Below are positions 23,501 to 42,945 of a stretch of DNA of 64,000 nucleotides, in pieces. The DNA is from Dipetalonema caudispina (taxonomy: Eukaryota > Nematoda > Chromadorea > Rhabditida > Onchocercidae): assembly GCA_013365325.1 (NCBI GenBank), contig JABVXV010000001.1, positions 1,054,001 through 1,118,000 on the forward strand, read 5' to 3'. The stretch's first letter is position 1. Every line of letters starts with the position of its first letter. The position numbers and the translations under genes were made by a program. The notes beneath the pieces were generated by a model. It did no database searches. It had not been told where the DNA came from and saw only the letters and a program-made list of their open reading frames with translations.

Positions 23501-26500
23501 AAGTACAGAATTGTTGCAGTATGAAAAAATCCCTCCTGCTCCAAAAACGTTGTCAGACGGATTGCAACAGCGTATACAGAAATATAAAGCTTTATGCGAT
23601 CAAAGTCGAGCGGAAAACGATGATCGGAAGTATAGGTGTCTTTTTGATGATTTTTGGCTAATTAGGTTTTTTTCATACTTTCTTGAGATATGGGCTGTTA
23701 TAACGATTATCTGCAACCATACAAGTAGCATTAAATAACGCGCAGTTTTTATTCTTTTCACCACTTATCATTTTGCTTCATTCAATTTACTTTTAACTAG
23801 CTATATTTGCAGAATGAACGCTCGTATTTTGAAGCGATATGAAGATGCACTCAAAGCGTGTCGTTCAAATAGACCAGTCGATACTAGTGAACTGCCGTGC
23901 CCTCCTGGATATCCACCTCTTCCTCCATCAGGAAACATGGCTGCTACTAGTACAAGTAATTTTCTGTAAATTTTTTCCTTAAATTTACAGATTTAGTTTT
24001 GTTTACTTTTATATTAGTGGACGTAGTGTTTATGTTTTAAATGAAATTTGAGATGGAATAGTGATATCGCGAAGGTCTCTGCCTGAAGTGGGACCGTTTA
24101 CTGCAGCTGAATCGGCAATATCAGGAAGACAGTTACGTCAGAAGCAGCAGCTTGACTTTTTGCTCAAACGACAACTGCAGTTCAAGGAAGCTGCTATTGA
24201 TGCAAAAAAGAAGGGTGACATGAGTGCTGCCAAGAAGTTTTTGCTTGCTGCAAAGGTGTTTTTCACATTCTAGCGTAAAGCTTAGAAGTTAGGAATTATA
24301 CTTCTTGATAGAATAGAAGTATATTTTAGCACCAAAGTCTCATTATATATTAGGCTCTACAATGTTTTAGAAGTTGTTGCGAGAGGTGCGTGAAATGAAA
24401 GATGATTATTATTTCTTAGTAAATTTTTAGCTGTTGCTTAATTAAATACTCATCCTTAGGGTTTTGATAAAATGATTGCCGCCTCGAAAAGTGGTTTGTC
24501 TGTTAATATTGAGAAAACACCCGTGCCACCACAAGTTCGAACATCTGCAAAGACGCTCAAGCCATCACTGGAGCATCACACAAGTTTTGATGCTGCTATT
24601 AAAGGTGGGTTGAAAGCCTTCCAATATGTTTTTTCTTGTATTTCATGTGAATATGATTTATAAACATGTTCAATACAGATCGTGTATATGTTACAGGTAC
24701 ACCTACTGAAGTATTTGCCACAATGGAAAGGGATCTCATTTATCAAGTAAAGCTTTGCGAAGAATATAGACTTGCTTTTACGCAGTTAGTTTTTGCTTAG
24801 TTTTTTCTTAAAATGGCTTTTAACCATAGTTGAATTCACATGCTATAGGTTAATAATTACAGCTGAAAGTATGCTCGTTTTAATCAGTAGGAATAAATTT
24901 GAAATAGTTTAATTTTAATTGTTATTAATCGTCTTTTGTCTTCAACAACGAATTTTCCCTATATAACCAGAAATCTGATAAATTATGCTGCTTTTGTACT
25001 TCTTTAGATTGGGTGATATAACTCGAGTAAAGATGTTCGAAACTTGGTCTACCATTTCGAAAAGAGATTTAATACTTTTACGCGAACTTGCTAAAAGGAG
25101 TGCAGCAGTGCCTCAGTAAGTAATTTTTGCAAACACTGTTTTTTTTGTCTTCATTTCAGTTTCAAAACTTTCGTCAAAAAAATTATTTGCTCATTTCATA
25201 ATTTTTAGTATCTATTTCAGTCTAAATTCACTTTTTTTTTCAGATTCCGATACGAAACTCGAAACATACCCTCGGTAGAACTGTGCTTGGAAGTAGATGA
25301 AAATCACATCGAATTGACGATAATAAAAGTAATCGAGGCAAAGTTACCAGCAGGTTCATTTCATCTTCTTTCCTATATAGTGCTGTACTCTTTATTTAAA
25401 TGATATTTATTGAAAGGATGGTAAGAGCAGGTGCTGTTGAAAAGATCCAGCGAGGGAGATCTATCAAATTATGCTGTCGCGTGCATTTTTTTTAGTAATA
25501 CTCTCTGCTCTTATTTTTTTTCCATGTTAAAATTAAGTTTAAGGACAGTGGTACTATAGCCTCTGCTGAAATGAGATATGTTTTCTGCTGCCGATGCTGA
25601 TCATCTAATATTGCTCGAAAATCAGCTTAACCTGTACACTTGTTCAGCATTATTGCGATATTTCTAAAATAAATTTTCATGGTAACATGCAAGCTTTATT
25701 GGAAACTAAAAGAAAAATGTTTCAGGTTGGAAGCCTTCTGACGGTTATCTGTTTGTAAAATATAATTTTGCATTTCCCCACGACGCTCATCAAACGGGTA
25801 GAACTAAAGTTATAGCTGCCACGAATTCGCCAGGTGTTCTTTTTCATATGCTGTTCTTCATATACAAACTCTACGAAAGTGATTGCTGGGAATCATTTAT
25901 TCTTTTATATTTTTAATATAGGCTAGAGCATAACGAAATATTTATGAGTTGATTTATTGTTATGATGCTCCTTGACAGAGAGTACTTGTTATAGCCAACG
26001 GAAAACATGTAAACAGTTAGATTGCAGGTGGAAGATATCTTCTTTTCCTAGTTTTTTATTCGTAGCTTTCACTTCATCCTTTCATCGTGTTAACGGTATA
26101 ATATATCATTTGCCGAATATTTTGCTGTGCAGTTATTCATATTCCCCCTATCTTTGTTCATAACCAAAGAGTAAGGATAGCGTTGTTATTTTCGAAAAAT
26201 AAGACAAAAGAAAGAAAAGTTGAGAAAACTAAAGGCACAGAAGAAAGAGGAAAATAAGATACAAGAGGAAAAACTTTATCACTGCTGCTAATATGCGCCA
26301 TCGCATGCTTTAGTGTGATTTATTCTGTTATGTTTATGTTCCACCTTTTTTTTGGCTTCGTTACAATCTTCTGCTTATTTAGTTACATATTTTACGTCTC
26401 GTTATTTCTAGAATACAATCAGAAATTCCTACTTACAATCAATCGAAAAACGAAGCAGTTGCAAAGAGTCATAAAAAGGAACTGTTTGAAATTTGAGGTT

Positions 26501-27726
26501 GTTTGAAAATCATTTTATCATTCATATTAGTATTTCCGATTATGTAGACTAATGGAAGTCTTTCATCAACTGCACGGTCGCATTAAAAGACGGTTTGAAT
26601 AACCGAAGAGTCGGAAATAAAACAGTCGGAATTTTCTAATCTGCATATCATGGAAACAAAACTGTTCTTGTAAGCTTTCCATGCAACTGATTTAATGTGC
26701 CATCGGAGGAATTTGCTTTGTAGCTCTTGCAGCTCTTTTTTTTCAGATCTACCAAAAAGGTGGTTTTCTAAGGAGTGACAAACTGATCGCTACTGCCGAT
26801 TGTAAATTAATTGATTTGGAAGAAAAAGCACATATTCATGAAAGTGTAGATCTGATGGAAGGACGAAAGCAAACAGGAGGGAAATTAAACTTTCGGGTTA
26901 TTTATTATTTCTTTTTGATTACTTTGATCTCTTCTTGTGTTTTTGGCAAACAAAAAGTAGAATGGAATTGCGCATCCTTTTAAAGAGCGAAAACTTTATA
27001 TATTCTTTTCCCAAACTGGATTTGATTAGGCCGACCATTTCCTAGCAGAATTTCAGGTACGTGTTCGCGAGCCTTTGGATGGGAAGAAGCTTTCAATTAT
27101 ACAAAAAAAGTGGTTGGTGTTGGAATTGTGAGCTTTTCACGATTACATATCTTTTGTTTTGAATAATTTATAATGGCAATTAGACCTGACTGTTGTGAAT
27201 TTTACAAAGTTACAGTTCAAATTTTACGGGTTTAGTCTTTAATGTGGATCAATAAGTCCTTGTCTTGTAACGAGATTTCATACACCATCGATTAGTTTAA
27301 GCATATGTAAATGTTGTATAGTTTGTATGTATATTATATAGCATAGTATGACTGCCGTTTCGCAATCTTCAATTTTCAAGTGAAAATACTCAAAAATGAG
27401 GTTTATTCTGATTTTAACAGAAGAATAAGAAGCTTTTAGTTCTAAATCAAACAATTACATTACATTGTCGTTAGTTTCTCTCTCTTTTTATTAAACGCTA
27501 AGATTAATTTAATGGAAGTAAAATTTAGCTTAATTTTCACTTTTTTATCTTTGCTGTTATTGTTATTTGTAAATACTTTTCATATTATATTAATTAGTAC
27601 GGGTTCCATTTCAAACACTGATTTCTTTGTTGAATGCTCAGGCCATTAGAAGGGTTAAAAGACTGGTCAGTACCAGGAATTGTTCACCGCAGCTTATTGA
27701 AGCCAAGCAATGATCATCGTGGATGA
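20598..27726 (+). CDS. lgd: CC2D1 / Lgd homolog (DM14 repeats and C2 domain)
   Basis: Homolog of CC2D1A/B and Drosophila Lgd, which bind the ESCRT-III protein CHMP4/Shrub and regulate endosomal sorting, including Notch turnover. Exons: 20598-20733, 21053-21183, 21436-21644, 21862-22019, 22226-22403, 22506-22645, 23520-23635, 23813-23955, 24062-24255, 24460-24604, 24697-24784, 25018-25115, 25244-25353, 25726-25833, 26412-26497, 26747-26896, 27057-27127, 27642-27726; lengths sum to 781 codons plus stop. Four DM14-type repeats lie at about residues 110-210, 215-315, 318-400 and 420-480 (for example FKEAAIDAKKKGDMSAAKKF). The C2 domain follows at ~585-725 (FEVIYQKGGFL, VRVREPLDG), as in the family. 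The first methionine with a conserved acidic helix after it (NDEELMAELLALEAEE) is at 20598. The acceptor of exon 5 is weak. An exon-like duplicate lies in intron 2 (21266-21340). Confidence 0.93.
21266..21340 (+). pseudogene. Partial copy of CC2D1 exon 3 inside intron 2
   Basis: These 75 bases match 21522-21597 of exon 3 at roughly 80% identity by eye (RSSYKFTVDMTLHRKFQ against RSSCESTVDITLLRKLQ). The copy is open in the matching frame until a TAA at its 3' end, right after ...KEEYT. No good splice sites frame it, so it looks like a decaying tandem duplicate. Confidence 0.75.
22672..22706. repeat. Perfect 15-bp hairpin, 5-nt loop
   Basis: TAAACGTTTGTTCAA, a TTATT loop, then its exact reverse complement. 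It starts 26 bases after the end of CC2D1 exon 6, within the following intron. Confidence 0.85.
23131..23213. repeat. Short inverted-repeat element in CC2D1 intron
   Basis: Two nearly complementary arms of about 29 bases (left arm starts AGAAAAACTGCTGAACCTCA; right arm ends GCAGTTTTTCT) enclose about 24 bases that include a CACGT...ACGTG inner pair. Arms differ at only a few positions. This is the form of a tiny MITE or hairpin element. Confidence 0.75.
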
Positions 27727-30572
27727 AAAGAATTAGGTGCCTGAAAACTTAGTAGACGATAGCTAGCATCATTAATGGCTTGTTATGCATATTGCTTTTG
27801 AAACGGGACTTGTATGTTTTAGATTTTAAGACGGAAATTCTTTGAAACTTTCAAGAAATCATTTACTTATTCTACTTGCTAATAACTCTAGCAAGGGGGA
27901 GGTCATAAGACTCTAACATGATTTCGAAACTTTGGTTGCAGATTTAATCAGGTATTCAAAATTAATGAAAAGTTCACAGTAGATGGCTAGCAGCCTGATA
28001 ACATCGAGATCCCACAATAAAATTCCTGTCTACTTTGGCTTAATTCATGTCTTTCGTTTGATAGTTCGATTATTTAATTATCGATATCGATGGAAATAAA
28101 TTTGTCAGTCTGTATCAGTGGAAATATGGCGCATCTTAAAAGCATGGAGAGTTTGCCTTTACTGTCTTTATCATTACTAAATCATTGATCTTCATCGGAT
28201 TTATGGTTCGGCATAAATACGCAGAGAAGTAGTGCTGTTTTACATTACTTTAGAGGCAATCTGTATTTTCCTATGGAAGTGCACCTATCTGTTACTGGGT
28301 GTATTTTTATAGTTACTCCAAATAACTTACTTTATTTATCGATTTCGCTGGAAGTAAATTTGTCAATCTGTATAGGTTGCAGCAGAAGATTCTCGGTGAG
28401 ATAATTAAAATGAACCCGTTTCGAGAGTTAGTGCATGACTTGATGAAGTCAAATGGTGCTGTCATGGGTATTTTGATTATTGGCTATCGCAGTTTCCAAA
28501 AGCTTTGCCTTGGCTTACAATATTAAAACTTTATTCTCTGTTTACATAAAATGTTTGAGCAGTGGACTGTAAATAAGTGATTTTAATATAATTCAATTTT
28601 CCATCAACCTGAACAAGGACTGTTTAACAAAGCTAATTACGTAATCGAATAAAACATTGTCATGATCTTGTTGACGTTCGAGAGTTGACGAAAATCACTC
28701 TATGATCAAACTGATGTTTTCAAGATTTGTTTTGGATATCTGGTTTTTGTAATCTGTCTGATACTGATGTAAATTTTGATAGTTCATTCACCAATCAGAT
28801 ATGATCTTTTACCTATTTGACTGTTCATTTTACATGCTGTTTTCAAAATATCACGACGTGTGTTTCTTTGAGAGATTCTAAATAAGTCGAGTTTTGAATG
28901 ATTCACTCCTTATCTGCCACCTCTAAAAGAAATACTGCATTTAAAGTAACCGATATTCATAGCCTTGGAATTCAGTCTATGTTTTGATCCGTGAATGATT
29001 AGTGCCACGATTTGAAAAATATAGTTTGAGGAGTTTTCATTGAAATGCACACTTAAGGTTATTGGTAGATCGGGATTTTCTAATATGATTAACCTTGACA
29101 TTTTACCAAGATTTTGTAATTGTAATGAGCCAGCTTCTGCTTGACAGCCACAGCTTGAAGATATCTATCTCTCAGTAAGGCGATGATGGAGAATTCAAAT
29201 AACTATAAAGCTATATTAAATGATACAACTTCTATTCAGATCTGTTATCTGAGCATCTTTCAATGAAATCCATTAAGTAAATGTTTTACATTGAAATAAC
29301 ATACCTATCTAAATTAAAATCAGTAATTGGGGAACATGGTACGGTAAAAGTAAAAGTAAACTCAATTATCGAAAAAGTTAATTATTCAGTTCGGATAATT
29401 AACAAAAAGAAGTAAACAGGCATTTTTGAAATGAAGTAAGTCTGGAGTCTTTATATGCAGAAGTATTTAATCAAACAATATATAACTTTCTTTTCCGTAT
29501 GCAGACTAAAATCTTAAAAACGTGAAGCATAAGGAAGGTAAAAGTTCATAAACATCTAAATTTTATGAAATATATTATATATTAAAACATGAAATGAACT
29601 GACTTCTCATGTCACAATGCATATAATTCTTTGGTAGATTCCTAGTATTAAATGTTTTATATTTAGCATTTTAATAAGTAAATTTTAGAGGTATACTATC
29701 TATCATTCGTTTTATGTGTTTCAATTAAAAACAAAAAAAAGAGTTAGGGAAGAAATCATGGAAGGTAAGTGTACAAAATTAAAGTAAATTACAAATGTTA
29801 ACTATTTCCTGCACTTATGACCTTCCCTAATTCTATCAAAACCTAGCTACAGTATACCACTCATTTCCTTATCATATGTAAAACAATCAAAATAATTAAA
29901 ATATAATAGAAACAAAGACTTGCAGAGATATTTTGTAAGTTCAAAAATATGCATTCTACTTGTAACTATCATCTGAATCTTTTGGTACAGAAGGAAACTG
30001 ATGCTTTGTTATCTAGCCCTAAGGCACAATATTGCTTATAGGGATGGATAGGCCATAGATATTGTAATGCCCTCTTTAGAAACTAAACCTAACATAATGT
30101 GTGCTTCTCAACATGAAGACTTATCTTATGATCCACTCTTAGCTAATTGTATTTGACCTGTTATCTCACTATACGGAAACACTCTTCCTAAGTCAACTAG
30201 AGTGTAAAGCCTAGCTAATGTTGCAATCTATAAAATTAGCCTTACTTGTTTATTGTATAACTTATTTCCTTCATCTATCTTTTTCATCCATAATAAGCAG
30301 CACGTGAAACACAAAATTTCACTAATACCACACGCTCGCAAGGATTGTAACATATGAATTCAAATGTTTTTCGGGCGGGAGGATGGAATGCAGGAAGTGA
30401 TTTGAAGTGATGAACTTGGCCGAAATATGTCTGGTTAGGTTAGGCCATGAATAGACTAGGCCATAATTATGTTGGGTGTTTAAGAGAAAATTAGAATGTT
30501 TTTTAGTGGTTTCTTTTGAATTACAATGTTTTCATGTGAACAAAAGAGGGGAAATCAACATCCTTTCTAAAA
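27727..30572. other. Intergenic, CC2D1 / mcm-4
   Basis: About 2.8 kb without a recognisable gene on either strand; only short random ORFs. It contains a diverged direct repeat of about 46 bp (28073-28120 and 28331-28376). The distal part should hold the mcm-4 promoter. Confidence 0.6.
28073..28376. repeat. Dispersed direct repeat, two copies
   Basis: 28073-28120 and 28331-28376 share a ~46-bp block (TTATCGAT..TCG.TGGAA.TAAATTTGTCA.TCTGTAT) with a handful of differences, separated by about 210 bases. There is no associated ORF. Confidence 0.6.
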
Positions 30573-37109
<6,537 letters not shown>

Positions 37110-37770
37110 TATCCTGTTTTCTTATTATCTTTTGAGAAGAGAAAGAATAGATAGTTCTGAGTTATTTCTATAAGTTAAGTGGAAAATTTAGTATTTAAAC
37201 TTTGTGATACAGTCTCACACTTCTTTACCTCCTCGTCTCGTTGGACAAACATTTACTGTCCAGTCTTACGTCAATCAAATTAAGCAGCTTTTACAAAATG
37301 CAAATGAATTTTCATCTTTGCTGAATATCGAACTACATAATATATTCTTAGCATAAAAGAGATGTCTTCGGGCAATTAAGGCTAGTTAGGGAATCTGGCA
37401 ATTGATTTTAGAGCATTCCAAAAGGGCACTAAATTGGTGTTTTATTTTTGATCGGTATTGAAATGGCGAAGGAACCGAATAGCAATTTGATGGAGAAGTC
37501 TTACATTAATTATATCATTTTCTTTATACTTTATTTATTTAGCTTTGACAGATGCTTCTTGCTGAAAATTAGAACACTTAAAATAAAACGTGTATCCATA
37601 TTTTCTGCTGCTGTTTATCCACTATTTCTGTTATTTATAGCACTTAATTTTGGCATCCCTATTGTGCCTTATATTTTATAAATAGACAATCTTATTATTT
37701 AATGCATTACAGTACTAGATACCGCTTCTTATGGATTTCTTAATTGCTTTAAACTTGTTTTGGAGACAGC

Positions 37771-37827
37771 TTTAGCAATATTCGAATAAACTTCGTTATA
37801 TTTGAAGTTTATTCGAATATTGCTAAA
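37771..37827. repeat. 24-bp inverted repeat, 9-nt loop
   Basis: The left arm (TTTAGCAATATTCGAATAAA and CTTC) is perfectly complementary to the right arm ending TTCGAATATTGCTAAA. It lies about 660 bases downstream of the mcm-4 stop. It is much longer than expected by chance and could be a MITE remnant or a structured RNA element. Confidence 0.85.
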
Positions 37828-38803
37828 TTACTTTGAAACTTGAATGCGAAGTTGTTCGTGACTTCACGATGTTTAGTATTGATACTAAAACGTCCCAATC
37901 AACCGAAATGGAACAAATTATGTTATTACACTGCTTAAATCTTTGAAATTCTGATAGGATTCTGAAATATGTTGAAACATTGCTTGGTACTGTTAAAAGA
38001 GGGAAGTACTTCTACTAGCACTTATTATTTGCTTTGAATTATGATGTCACTTTTGAAAACTCGTCAATGTATGATGAAAACTCGTGAAACTTTAATAAAA
38101 ATCGGATTTTAACTACTGCACCAAACAATTTGTTTCGGATTCAATTTATTCTTATGTTATAAAACGTGTTGGCTATTGTTGTTCAGACAGACAAGATTTA
38201 AATCGCATATTGCAATATGCCTTAGGGCAGCTGCAGCAGTACTATTGCAAGTAAGAGATGATTTCATTGATGGGCATTTCCTATGAATTTACATTTATTT
38301 GAAAGGAAATGCTAATTGCGACAAGACAAACTGGTCCCATTTTGATTCGTGGATCCCTGCAATCATTTGACGAATTAATTTCCAATTCAGATGTTCATCT
38401 TCTTCAGTCTCTTTTCTTGTGTATTCTTTTTCGTTTCTCGGTGGAGCCTAGGCACAGTAGACATACTGTGGCCATACTTTAATCCTTATTTTAGTATAAC
38501 AACTAATCTTATGCAACCATGTACTTAAATTATGCCTAGACGTGAAGAGATCAAGTATTCGCTTGGTTTTTTTTTTCGATTATGAAACTACAAAATTTAT
38601 TTGAAGTTGAGTGTATTTCATTCGCGGTAGTTTCGGTGATGCACTCCCGAAGATTTGAGGTAGCAATATAATGACATTTTGGTCAGACTGAAGCATTCCG
38701 CATTTCAGGTAGTCGTTAAAAAACTTTTAAAGAAATGAAGAAAGGAAACTTTCTGAGGAGAAGCTTTTTCATTCTCATTTCCGAAATTCTGAAGTTTACG
38801 GAG

Positions 38804-38815
38804 GATTTCAGGTGA
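38804..38815 (+). promoter_or_regulatory. Probable SL trans-splice acceptor of the calumenin gene
   Basis: GGATTTCAG ends at about 38811, four bases before the ATG at 38816. No upstream coding exon is evident, so this fits spliced-leader addition and supports the start chosen. Confidence 0.45.
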
Positions 38816-41596
38816 ATGCAACTAATTTGTGGCAACAATTTGGAATTTTCATACAGTTGTCTGCTGCCATTGCTGTTATTGACCGTTGTGAAATCGGATC
38901 GAGAACATGTGGAGCATGGTTTCAGTGGGAAATTTAAGAAGGAACATGGTGCCGAAGGCGATCGCCATGACGTCCATGCTGATCATAAAGTTGTTATAGG
39001 TATGTGTATCTATGGATTTCATTGTTCGTCCTAAATTAGTACTGATTTGAATATGTGTGAAATGATGTCTCGTTGAATTACAGACTGTTATTTGATAGAT
39101 TTATTATAGATAGTGAAATCCATTTTTACTTCGTCGACTGACCAAACTGTCATTCAGTTTTGATGAAAACCCACTCCAAAATTATATGTTGATATCTATT
39201 TATTCTGCGGAGGATTTAGATCATCAGTGTGTGTGTGTATGTGTTGTAGCTTTTAGATGCAGCGTAAAAGTGATCATTTACGAGTTCTATGTAGGAAGCT
39301 GTGGCCTGTAATTTCTCATTAGCAGCGTAATATCTATCTATCACTTTCTCCTCCTAAATGGTTAGGTTTTTGCACCGGTATATGAAATCTCTTCCTTATC
39401 GATTTAGGCTCCCGGAAAGAAGCCGAAATATTCGACGATTTGAGTCCTGAAGAAGCAAAACGGCGGTTGGCAATTTTGGCTAAGAAAATGGACAAAGATG
39501 GTGACGGATACGTAACTCGTGAAGAGCTGGAGCAAGTGATCAAACAGTATGTTCTTTTTTTCTGACTGTTACAATTTGCGCAAAAAAAAAGAACAGTAAT
39601 CTGATTTTGAAGGAAACTTGCAAAGTACCTCTATTGCAAAAGCTGGGCAGTTTTTTTTATCAGTCATTTTTTACTCTTCTTTTTTGTAAATAGCTAAACA
39701 GGATTAAAGATGTAATGTAATAGCAGATCTCTCTGAAGAAGTCCCTTGTTTACATAAATTCCCTTGTTTACATAAATTACTTGAGGAATATGATTGCGTT
39801 GGATTTGGAGGAATCAAATGATCGATTCCAAGAAATGGATACAAATCAAGACAATTCGGTAACATGGGATGAATATGTACAAGAATCGTTTGGCGATATC
39901 GATCCGGAGAATGAAGTTAATTTGTTTCGTTAATTTTTCGAAAATTCCTGTCAATTGAAGGAGTCTTCGAAAAAGATTACTTAAAAGAATATTTCACGTA
40001 GAAATAGAGTGATTTCTTTCATCATTCCGCAAGTCTCTTTCCATATATATCCTTTCGAAACGTATGCAATTGCACCTTTAAGTCAACAGCCTATTGAAAA
40101 TATATATCAAGTTTTATTTTTGCCAAAGTCTGACATTTTGAAAGTGAGACTGTGTACTGGTAGTCAGCTTATCTGCACCTTAAAATATCTGTGGGAAAGA
40201 GTATACAATAAATTTTATTATTTAATACTAAAGTTGTCCATTTTTCAGGAAATTATTCATAATATCATTATTATATTATTTTGTTTTGTACACTGAGTGT
40301 AGCTATTCCTTTTTTTTTGTTTTAGTTAAAATCCTTCTCTCAAACTTTTGTACTTAATTTCTTTAAGAACCTGTCGAATAGTCTATTTCCGTTGACAGTA
40401 ACGCCATCGTTTATTAGTGAGACAGGAACGTACTATTTCTAAATTTACTCTCTTGTCCCTACTCAATTTGTATAGAAGTTGCATTGCCCGTATGATCACA
40501 GTGAGATAGAATAGATTTCCCTGCTTTAATGTTATCTCTGTTATAGATAGTCTTTATATTACTAAATGCAGCTTCGATCTTCAGATTATGGATGCAGATG
40601 ACAAACGTCTATTGGAGGATGACAGGAAATTTTTTTTCACTGCAGATCAGGATGAAGATGGGAAGTTATCGAATACAGAATTTCATGCATTCCAAAATCC
40701 CGAATCTTTCCCACACATGCATGCAGCTTTAATTGAGGTAATACTGTGGGCATATGAAATCTTTCTTGAGCATTTCACTTCCAGAATGATGCTTGGCAAA
40801 GGTCATGTCATTCGTACGTGCGCTCCACCGAATGATTATGTAACAAATTCTCGGAAACAGGGATTTAAGAAGTAATGGTCCTTCAGACCGAATCATCGTC
40901 GTATTTGCAGTCTTGAAGTTATGAAATTTAAGGTCACTATGAAGGAGAAAGATAAAAACCATGATGGAAAAATTACATTGGATGAGTTTCTGGATGATTT
41001 AACAGGAGATCAAAAATCAGATTGGTACACAGTGGAAAAGAATCGTTTCGAATATGATTATGATAAAGATAGAAATGGTGTTCTTGAGGGTCCAGAAATT
41101 GCTTCTTGGCTTGTTATGAGTTTGGAAACAACTGCAGCTGAGGTCTCTACTACTTTTTATCCACTCACTCAAATTTAGATTTTGGATGCCATACATCCTG
41201 TTGTCCCGTTGATATTCATAAGTTGAAATAATTTATCCAATCAGTTTTAGTGAAATATGAAAACATGAGTCTTTGATGAAAGAATTAATTTATCATCTAA
41301 AATTGTATGTTATTCAAAATAAAGGGAAAAATAATTCGTCACCGTTTTTTTTTCCAACATGTAGGCAAAATAGTCTAACTTATTTAAATATACTGAGACT
41401 TATGTAGAATTTTTGAGTTTGTAAATGTGAACGTTTCTATATTCAGGAAGTAGAACATTTGATGTCGAAGGCAGACAAAGATAATGATGGACGTTTATCT
41501 ATCGATGAAATTGTAAGCGAATCGGATTTGTTTGTCGGATCTGAAGCAACGAATCATGGCGAAAATTTGGTTGATCTACCACATGATGAGCTATAA
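38816..41596 (+). CDS. calu-1: Calumenin/reticulocalbin (CREC) EF-hand protein of the ER
   Basis: CREC proteins are low-affinity calcium binders of the secretory pathway; the nematode member is needed for cuticle and body shape. Exons: 38816-38999, 39408-39546, 39786-39915, 40585-40737, 40933-41142, 41447-41596; 321 codons plus stop, the usual size. A hydrophobic signal peptide (SCLLPLLLLTVVKS, ~14-27) is followed by six EF-hand loops in order: DKDGDGYVTREE, DTNQDNSVTWDE, DQDEDGKLSNTE, DKNHDGKITLDE, DKDRNGVLEGPE (imperfect at the last position group) and DKDNDGRLSIDE. The protein ends HDEL immediately before TAA, a classical ER retrieval signal. The acceptors of exons 3 and 5 (CTTGAG, TTTAAG) lack the usual TTTCAG, but the frame supports them. 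Confidence 0.95.
39743..39778 (+). repeat. 18-bp tandem duplication next to an acceptor
   Basis: CCCTTGTTTACATAAATT occurs twice in perfect tandem and ends seven bases before the acceptor of calumenin exon 3 (exon start 39786). Confidence 0.9.
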
Positions 41597-42945
41597 TAGT
41601 AGTGGAATTGTCATTGTTTAACAGAATATATTTTTCGCTGTCTGATTACTTGACTGCCGCGTGTCCTTCCCAGCATAATATATTGAAATGTTGACATGAT
41701 TTAAACATTTTTACTTTACAAAAAGATTAGATTTTTCCGACTACGTTTTTCTTTTTTTTTTTAAAATCTCGTTCAACAATTCAGATAAGACGGTTAGAAG
41801 CAAATAAGTTGAAAGCTTACCGCATATTCATTTTATTTGCAGACGCTTTAACCACACCTAACGTATATGCGAATTGAACCAACCTTTCACTAATAATTTT
41901 ATGATGCTCATTTATTGTGAAGCTTTATGGTATCTCCATTTCTTTTGGCTACGTTTTCTGTAATACGTTTGAAAGTACTGGTGTTGAAGATAAGAACAGG
42001 AAGGGGAAAAAGGCAGGGAGGTCCAAGCATATAGACAGTACTTCAAACCTGATCACCTCGTTTTTATGATTTTCACTGAATCAGTTCAGATTTTTATTTA
42101 AAGAAGTGAAAAACTGAGAATTGGTTCGTAAATATTGAATCAAAATAACTGATCTCTCTAAACAGCTGCAACAATACATGCGCATATATTATGTTACATA
42201 TATTGATAAATGTTTTATATACATTAAACTAGAAGAAATGGAGGGAAAATGAAGAGTACATGAATTCAAAGAATAACAGAGAAGAACTAATAAAAGACTT
42301 TTGAGTCTAATAAAATATCCTAGGAAAATTGGGACATTACCCATTAAAATTTTTGAAATCCAAAAAAGGGATTCATTCAAATCACAGGCCTATTAGTAGT
42401 AGCATTCACAGAGGGTTGATTTGAAAAAAGATGTTACATTCTGAAAGGCAAAATGGATCACATAATTGGCATGAGAGCCCATTAAAAGTAAGAGAGATAA
42501 AAAAGATGGCTCTGAAAAAATGAAAAATAAGAAAATTATAAAACTGAAGGTTCTTCAAATCTACTGGGCAGTTTGTTCACATGTAGAACTATTATTCCTT
42601 CAGACTAGAGGGAACAAAAACAGGAGTTGATGCACATGTGTAATGAAAGAAATGGAAATTAGTGCACGACCAGATGATAGAACAAATGAATACGATTGTA
42701 TTAATCTCAGTTAATAGTGAGGACAATATATTGAATGTGGACAATTTAAAATGAGTCAGAAAATGGATAGGTCGAGGTTCGGTAAGATCTGCCCTTTCAA
42801 ATCACAGCATTTTTAGACTCATTTTCAGACTGTTTCCCCTTCATTCAAACGAATCCGAATGACTGATTCTGATCCAAGTATTTCACGACAATTTATGATA
42901 TGTTATTCAACTGAATTAAAAAAGACTGTCCATGGAGAAGTGAGA
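41597..42945. other. Tail-to-tail intergenic region, calumenin / NEDD4
   Basis: About 1.3 kb between two convergent genes, so it is expected to be two 3' UTRs plus spacer. No ORF of note. Confidence 0.6.

Larger units (their letters stand above)
37110..38815. other. Intergenic, mcm-4 / calumenin
   Basis: About 1.7 kb holding the mcm-4 3' UTR, a strong hairpin (37771-37827) and the upstream region of the calumenin gene. No ORF with coding character. Confidence 0.6.

Noticed and set aside
40009..40296. 95-codon plus-strand ORF between calumenin exons 3 and 4
   Set aside because: Lies inside an intron, hydrophobic AT-driven composition, no acceptor or donor in phase.
42771..42800. GGTTCGGTAAGATC, resembling a tRNA T-arm
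   Set aside because: No cloverleaf could be built around it on either strand.
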